NCBI GenBank assembly: GCA_000181795.3
Contig: CM012955.1
Coordinates: 14,244,058 to 14,308,057, forward strand
Direction: 5' to 3'
DNA from: Trichinella spiralis
Taxonomy: Eukaryota > Nematoda > Enoplea > Trichinellida > Trichinellidae
Length of the DNA: 64,000 nt
Within the stretch, counting starts at the first letter, position 1. Every line of letters starts with the position of its first letter. Below are positions 59,975-64,000 of this stretch, piece by piece. The position numbers and the translations under genes were made by a program. The notes under the pieces are model-generated. The model was not told where the DNA came from, searched no databases, and worked only from the letters and a program-made list of their open reading frames with translations.

Positions 59975-62189
59975 ACTTGTAGGAAATTATTAGCAAAATG
60001 TTTTTTCGGATATTTTGTTTTGCTGGCAGTCAGTTGGGGGTCTGTTTCTGAATATCCGAAATGATCCGTCCGTTAGCTTCGTTCACCAGTGATCGATTTC
60101 CAGTACAGTGGAAATTGAAACGACGGCTAATGTTGTTTAGGATGCATACAATCGATCCGCACCTTCAAGTACAAATTTTTCAGTCGTATGAATGAATGGA
60201 AAGCACGAACGTGCGAGGTTGGTTGTAAAAAGCTGAACAAACGCGCACACGGCTGGCTGTTTTGCAGCTTTATTTAATCAAAACGAACTCGTCGACCATT
60301 CCGGTTCTCCGTGCAAGTGCATCATAAAATGACGTCAACCACCGAGGAACAAAGCTGAAGAAAAATCAGTTGGGGGCCAAAAAAAAAACAAATAAATAAA
60401 CAAACAAATAAATAAATAAATAAACAATGCAATCCAGTTTGATTTTATCGAGCATGCCAGAAATTGAAGAAGAAGAAAAAATAAATAAATCCGGATGAAA
60501 TAAGCTTGCATGCACGTAATGTATTTTGGAAAATTTTTTTGATTAAACAACAAATTGGCAGTGGAAAAAATTCAATTGTTCACAATTTCAATGAAATTTA
60601 TTGCAGAAGACTTGTCAAAGAAAAAAAAATGTCCGTTTCGTCGTTATTATTCGTATTATTCTATTTGTCTGAGGAAAATGAATGCAAATTCCAACTGAGT
60701 AACTATTTGATGAAACCTATCAGCTGAACAAACAGAGCATTCACTACAGCATGCATATTTCTATTCAAATAATTTTCTTTTTCCAATGGAAAAATAATTA
60801 ACATCAGAATGCTCACATCATCATCAATAAGAATATTCATTTCAAAAAAAAAGTGAAATAATAAATGAATAATTACTAAATTGAATATACATATAGATAT
60901 GTTGCTTACAAGAAAAATAAGCTCAGAGAATTTTGGAATATTCCATTTGAAAAGCTGCTGATCAATTTATACACTTTCAATGTGACAATTTACCGTCCTA
61001 AATTATAATATACGATGGAAAGGTACGGAACTTCTTTAGAGGACGCTTCATCAACTAACTGTCAAGGACGTTCTTTGATATTGCCGTTGTGGGAATTTTC
61101 AACTACACTGAAAAAGCCTACAATAGTCTCGGGCTGGTATCGTATGACGCGACGTGTTTTCTATTATTGCGTCATTGAAAGCATAAACCAGATTTGCGGA
61201 CATTTTTCTCATATTTTCTTTAAACTCTTCGATGAACTTCCTCTTTATTCGAAAGTAGAAAATTTTCCATTTTTCATAATCAATTAAAATTTTCCATTCA
61301 TAAGAAGAAAAATGATCAATTTTTTTCCCACTAATAATTTTTCCTTGTGATGATTCATTTCGACGCAAACAAATTTCCTGTTTTCCGGACTGTTTGTTTT
61401 TGTTTTAATGTAAAAATTTCCAAATTTCAATCTTCTTCAAAATTGATCAACAAACAAAGTAAATTTCATTTATATGAAAACAATCTGTGACTAATCTTCA
61501 AAAATTCAACCTACACACGCACACAGTAATGATTATATAGGGAAAATTTGTTTTTTTTTAATTTTGTTTATTTATTATTTTTCATCGTTTGGATGGATGT
61601 GTTAAAATATATGTTCTTTTTCCTTTCTTTGAATCACTAATCAATTTTATTTACTCATTTTTGTTACTATCTCCTGAATATGCAAATTTATATCATGTCA
61701 ATAATCAATTGATTCTTTTTTCTGTCATGGTTCACATTAATGATAAAAAATTAACAACAATTGTTTCAAATTTGTGGAATAATGAAAAAAAAGTACATTT
61801 TATATTTTTTTTTCAACAATTTGCGCTGTACAATTATAATTGTATTGAATTGTGAATTTTGGTCAAATATTTTCATAATAAAATTGGAAAATATGTACAA
61901 CATTGCTTCACATTGCTACTGGAATAGTTTAAAAAATGTTTTCTTTTATGTTTTTTAAATCTTCAAAAAAATTAAAACATCTTAAATTAAAAAACAAACA
62001 TCATTTAACATAGCTCTACTGAATGAATTAAAGTTCCTAAACAATAATTAATAAAATTTTAATAATTTTGTAAAATATTAATTAATTTTATACAAATTAC
62101 ACATTTATTGATCTGACAGATTAGTTTCCTGAAAATCTTTTCTTCAACTGTAAGTGTGCGGATGTTTGGAAAATTTGTTTACGCAAAAA
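59975..62189. other. Divergent upstream region of INPP5A-like gene and DBT
   Basis: The INPP5A-like gene (minus) and DBT (plus) point away from each other across 2.2 kb. A GC-richer patch just upstream of the INPP5A-like start (60020-60340) fits its promoter. (AAAT)n at 60393-60426. A 90-codon plus frame at 61015-61287 has no family resemblance. Confidence 0.45.
60393..60426. repeat. (AAAT/AAAC)n microsatellite
   Basis: Tetranucleotide run of aaat and aaac units. Confidence 0.85.
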
Positions 62190-64000
62190 ATGTTTCATCG
62201 TTTACTTCTGTCGCGTAAAGTTCTGCTCTGGGAAATTTCCAAAATACCATGGAACGTTTGCAAACATCATTTTCATCATTGTCAAAGTAAAAAAATTGTT
62301 TTTTTTAAATTATGAATAAAAAAGAAATTAAACAAAGTATATATTTTGTGTTGAACAAATTTATGGTGATATTTTTTAGTAGATTTGAATTTCAAAATTA
62401 CCGTTGTTGTAATGTTTAAATTTTATCATGTTGTGTTTAATGTGAAAAAAAACAACAATTTGTAATTTCTTCTTGATAGTTGTGCATGAATTTCAGTGCT
62501 TGGTGGGAGAATAATGCAGATACGTCTCAGCGATATTGGCGAAGGAATTGCAGAAGTACAGATGAAGCAGTGGTTTGTACAATATGTTCAATTATAATTC
62601 ATTCAGCTTTTTTATTTGTTATTCTATTTTTTTTTTCATTCAGGCATGTGAAAATTGGTGATCAAATTCAAGAATTTGAAAATCTCTGCGATGTGCAAAG
62701 TGACAAAGCATCCGTGACAATTACCAGTCGTTTCAGCGGTACAGTGAGAAGATTGTATTGTAAAATTGACGAAATTGTACCAGTCGGTTCTCCACTGTTG
62801 GACGTTGAAACTGAAGGTGAACAATTTGTATTGTTATTATTCAAAAAATAATAATGAAATATTAAATAATATTTTCTTTTTAAAATTAATTTTAAACTTA
62901 ATATGCTGAGTGACTTGATTTTAGCTTTTCTGATGTTTTTATCGTCAACTAACTCTGCAGCCGATGTTGTTGACTGTTTGAATCAATAATTAGCTAAATG
63001 TCTTGATCTCTGATGGTGGAAAATTGCATATCATGGGAAATTAGCAAACACTGGCTGAGACGATCTTAATTAGAAGCATATAGATTGTTCAGTGATTTCT
63101 GAGCTTATTTTTCAACTGTTTATTACAAATCAATCTCGTACGAGACAAGTCGCTTTGCCTCTAGTTGAAAAGTTCATTATACATTTATTCCACCGCGTTG
63201 CTTTTTCTACTGATTCGACTTGTTTTCAAGCAACACAGTTTGGCATAATTAATTTATGCATCAATAATTAGACTATTATTGAATATTGTGTTAATAAGAA
63301 AAAATAATTGGAAAAACAAATGCCACGTTTTTATATTCCATCATCGATCTGCTTTGCTACGATTTTTCAGAAAATTCAAGCTTTATTAAAGGAATATTCT
63401 TTTTCAAGATGGATCCGAAAATATACCTCCCGACGAGGCCGCTGATCAATCAGAAGATATTCCGAAAAGAGTAGCATCTGATGATTCATTTACAGTTAGC
63501 AAGGACAAAAAGACTGTAATTACAACTCCATCCGTAAGAAGATTAGCAATGGAAAACAAGGTAAATTTTACTTTGAAATATATTTTTTTTTTCCTTGTTG
63601 TGAATTTTTTGAATATATAAATTTGTCATTATTCATAGATCAATTTGAGTGAAATTAAAGGTACCGGTCCTGGTGGTCGAATTCTTAAAGAAGATTTGTT
63701 GAACGTGATCTCTGCCAATGTTGATGCTTGTATATTATATTTTATTATAAAATTTTAAACTGTTTTCATTTATAAATATTTTCAATCTAGCTGAAGATGA
63801 GAAAAAGTCACTTTCGACGACATCAGCTTTAATTGAAGATCAAGTGATCCCGATTCGAGGTTACAGAAGGGCGATGGTGAAAACTATGACTTCAGCGAAT
63901 AGCATTCCTCATTTTACTTATTGCGATGAAGTTTCTGTTTCAAGCGTGTATAATTCATTCGAATATAATAATTATGTTAATTTTGCTGAAGGTGAACGCG
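62190..64000 (+). CDS. DBT: DBT, branched-chain alpha-keto acid dehydrogenase E2 (5' part, cut by window end)
   Basis: The dihydrolipoyl transacylase core of the mitochondrial complex that oxidises keto acids from Leu, Ile and Val. Exons: 62190-62286, 62497-62572, 62644-62816, 63409-63560, 63639-63729, 63791-63945, and probably one starting at 63992. The N-terminus (MFHRLLLSRKVLLW) fits a mitochondrial targeting peptide. The lipoyl domain reads 'IRLSDIGEGIAEV' and 'CDVQSDKASVTITSR', with the lipoylated Lys in SDKAS. After an acidic linker comes the E3/E1-binding domain ('TTPSVRRLAMENKINLSEI.GTGPGGRILKEDLL'). The catalytic domain begins 'IPIRGYRRAMVKTMTSANSIPHFTYCDEV' in outline (human '[24 protein letters not shown]'). 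The active-site His/Asp end lies outside the window. The last intron would be only 46 bp, so the final join is tentative. Confidence 0.93.
62817..63408. other. DBT intron 3
   Basis: 592-bp AT-rich intron between the lipoyl domain exon and the linker exon; nothing else recognised. Confidence 0.8.

Noticed and set aside
61015-61287. 90-codon plus-strand frame upstream of DBT
   Set aside because: No recognisable domain; the 3' half is low-complexity Phe/Ile-rich sequence typical of noncoding DNA here.

Overview
This window is AT-rich (roughly two-thirds A+T) animal nuclear DNA. Its many short introns (44-70 bp is common) end in T-rich stretches plus CAG, and it carries compact orthologues of conserved metazoan genes. 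I infer an invertebrate, most likely a nematode, but nothing in the window fixes the species. There are no operon-like bacterial arrangements, rRNA or CRISPR. All exon structures below were read by hand from splice signals, frame continuity and family knowledge.

Layout. 1-12.9 kb is gene-poor: a diverged ~300 bp repeat occurs twice, a small membrane-protein ORF lies on the minus strand at 2.6 kb, and a CT-rich tandem array is split by a decayed piggyBac-type DNA transposon (6.1-9.1 kb). RPB4 (minus) lies at 12.9-13.3 kb, a syntrophin (plus, 10 exons) at 16.1-18.2 kb, an ATRAID-like membrane protein (plus, 7 exons) at 18.9-20.0 kb and WDR82 (minus, 9 exons) at 20.2-22.0 kb. After a 6 kb gene-free stretch comes a Cip/Kip CDK inhibitor (plus, 28.0-28.7 kb), then BORCS5 (plus, 30.9-32.3 kb). 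DNA topoisomerase I (minus, 20 exons, 33.4-39.1 kb) stands head to head with NDUFS6 (plus, 39.7-40.5 kb). A TTC39-family gene (plus, 14 exons) covers 45.8-52.4 kb and a Wnt4-type ligand (plus, 4 exons) 54.5-56.8 kb. It faces an INPP5A-family inositol 5-phosphatase homologue (minus, 12 exons, 57.4-60.0 kb). The window ends inside DBT, the branched-chain keto-acid dehydrogenase E2 (plus, from 62.2 kb).

The genes are mostly unrelated housekeeping and signalling loci: transcription and chromatin (RPB4, WDR82, TOP1), mitochondria (NDUFS6, DBT), cell-surface or lysosome biology (syntrophin, ATRAID, BORCS5), cell cycle and patterning (CKI, Wnt4). The most striking observation is that the INPP5A homologue keeps the whole fold but has replaced catalytic or metal-binding residues in five signature motifs of inositol 5-phosphatases, so it looks like a pseudo-phosphatase. 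Other notable points are a PCNA-binding PIP box in the CDK inhibitor built across a splice junction, six VKxE SUMO-type sites in the topoisomerase I N-terminal domain, and the nested transposon-in-satellite insertion with a readable target duplication.
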